5,578 bases of DNA from Clostridiales bacterium (GTDB taxonomy: Bacteria; Bacillota; Clostridia; Oscillospirales; Oscillospiraceae), in the NCBI GenBank assembly GCA_021205375.1, contig JAJPXR010000220.1, forward strand, positions 1 through 5,578, in the 5' to 3' direction. The notes below the pieces were generated by a model. That model worked only from the letters and a program-made list of their open reading frames with translations. It had not been told where the DNA came from and made no database searches. The position numbers and the translations under genes are program-made. Of this stretch, positions 4,722 through 5,578 are shown piece after piece; position 1 is the stretch's first letter; every line of letters starts with the position of its first letter.

Positions 4722-5575
4722 GGCAAATTGCAATTTACGGAAAGGGCGGCATTGGCAAGTCCACCACCTCCCAAAACCTGGCGGCGGCGCTTTCCGAAAT
4801 GGGGAAAAAGCTGATGATCGTAGGCTGCGACCCCAAGGCGGACTCCACCCGGCTCATTCTGGGCGGTCATGTGAAGCAGACAGTGCTGGACACCATGCGG
4901 GACAAGGACGAGGACGACGTGGAGCTGACCGATTTCCTCTACACAGGCTTCCACAACATCAAAGCGGTGGAATCCGGCGGCCCTGAGCCGGGGGCCGGCT
5001 GTGCGGGCCGGGGCATCGTTACGGCCATCAACCTGCTGGAAGAACTGGGCGCCTATTCCGCAGATATGGACTATGTGCTCTACGATGTGTTGGGGGACGT
5101 GGTCTGTGGCGGCTTCGCCATGCCCATCCGGGAGGGCAAGGCAAAGGAGATCTACATCGTCTGCTCCGGCGAGATGATGAGCCTGTACGCGGCCAACAAC
5201 ATCTGCAAGGGCATCCGCCGCTACGCCGCCTCCGGCAAGACCAAGCTAGGCGGGCTGATTTGCAACTCCCGGTTGGTGGATAACGAGCGGGCGCTGGTGG
5301 AGGAGTTCGCTCAAAAGCTGAATACCCAAATGATTTACTTTATCCCCAGAGACAATGTGGTTCAGCACGCCGAGCTGCAACGCAAGACCGTGACCGAGTA
5401 CGCACCGGAATCTGCCCAGGCGGAGGAATACCGGACGCTGGCAAAGACCATCGACAGCAATACGGCGTTCTCCGTGCCCACACCTATCTCCAACGATGAG
5501 CTGGAGGAGCTGTTGCTGCGGTATGTCCCAGTGGGGGGGATGACGGACGGGGGTTGCCTCACGGCTGAACCATGA
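4718..5575 (+). CDS. nifH: Nitrogenase iron protein family ATPase (NifH-like)
   Basis: This complete 285-residue protein is of normal NifH length (about 270-295). As a homodimer with one [4Fe-4S] cluster between subunits, NifH uses ATP to pass electrons to a NifDK-type partner. All key parts are visible: the P-loop 'GKGGIGKSTT' (8-17), 'VGCDPKADSTRLIL' (35-48), 'ESGGPEPGAGCAGRG' with cluster ligand C95 and the arginine R98 that is ADP-ribosylated in regulated NifH proteins, and 'DVLGDVVCGGFAMPIR' with switch II Asp and cluster ligand C130. Also present are 'IYIVCSGEMM', 'LGGLICNSR' and 'PRDNVVQHAE'. The sequence is far closer to true NifH than to BchL or CfbC as I remember them. It overlaps the preceding gene by ATGA, and its own TGA overlaps an ATG at 5572, so a component-1 partner likely follows. 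Many gut Clostridia carry NifH-like proteins of unproven function, so nitrogen fixation should not be assumed. Confidence 0.93.
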   Translation: MRQIAIYGKGGIGKSTTSQNLAAALSEMGKKLMIVGCDPKADSTRLILGGHVKQTVLDTMRDKDEDDVELTDFLYTGFHNIKAVESGGPEPGAGCAGRGIVTAINLLEELGAYSADMDYVLYDVLGDVVCGGFAMPIREGKAKEIYIVCSGEMMSLYAANNICKGIRRYAASGKTKLGGLICNSRLVDNERALVEEFAQKLNTQMIYFIPRDNVVQHAELQRKTVTEYAPESAQAEEYRTLAKTIDSNTAFSVPTPISNDELEELLLRYVPVGGMTDGGCLTAEP

Positions 5576-5578
5576 ATG
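5572..5578 (+). CDS. Possible start of the next gene, cut by the window end
   Basis: ATG at 5572-5574 overlaps the nifH TGA (ATGA), and another ATG lies at 5576-5578. The same ATGA arrangement joins nifH to its upstream gene, so coupled translation of a partner, probably a NifD- or NifK-like component-1 protein, is plausible. No clear ribosome binding site is at normal distance (the nearest G-run is at 5549-5553). At most two codons are visible, so the product cannot be identified. Confidence 0.3.

Noticed and set aside
1..5578. CRISPR arrays, tRNA or rRNA genes, transposase genes or IS ends
   Set aside because: None was seen on reading both strands; the scar at 2.9-4.7 kb shows deletion joints but no recognisable mobile-element sequence.

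Overview
The window looks like chromosomal DNA from an anaerobic, moderately GC-rich Clostridia-type Firmicute, probably a gut Oscillospiraceae/Ruminococcaceae relative. This is inferred from a DUF3502-type sugar-binding protein, a ferredoxin-domain aldo/keto reductase, a cyclophilin-like lipoprotein, an ascorbate/SgaT-type PTS and a NifH-family ATPase. No 16S rRNA or other taxonomic marker is present.

Left part (1-2495, plus strand, healthy genes). The window opens inside the 3' end of an ABC-transporter solute-binding lipoprotein (stop at 528-530), which is closed off by a long hairpin terminator (596-640). A plausible sigma-A promoter (711-739) and a strong ribosome binding site (827-832) then serve a two-gene operon. 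Its first gene is a 364-residue aldo/keto reductase with two C-terminal [4Fe-4S] clusters and an unusual active site (His at the usual Tyr and Lys positions). Its second gene is a lipoprotein with a C-terminal cyclophilin-like domain, joined to the first by an ATGA stop/start overlap.

Middle (2496-4380). A roughly 330-base gene-poor stretch ends in two hairpins. It is followed by a minus-strand block that reads, in transcription order, SDR oxidoreductase, PTS IIC (UlaA/SgaT type), PTS IIB. This block is a gene graveyard. The SDR has lost its start, its NNAG region and its reading frame (three separate -1 shifts). It runs directly into a IIC that lacks its N-terminus and about 200 central residues. 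The IIB gene is cut by an amber codon 14 codons before its natural-looking end. No functional PTS can be made from what is left.

Right part (4375-5578, plus strand). The 3' part of an unrecognised gene, itself broken by a stop and a frameshift, overlaps by ATGA a complete and well-conserved nitrogenase iron protein (NifH family, 285 residues). NifH keeps its P-loop, both cluster cysteines and the ADP-ribosylatable arginine. Its stop again overlaps an ATG at the window edge, so a partner gene, most likely a nitrogenase component-1-like protein, probably follows. Whether this is a true nitrogenase or a nitrogenase-like reductase cannot be decided from NifH alone.

The main story is a sharp contrast: intact operons on both sides of a 1.8 kb scar made of at least four deletion or rearrangement junctions plus several single-base losses. 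It is either an old excision/decay site or partly a sequencing/assembly artefact.
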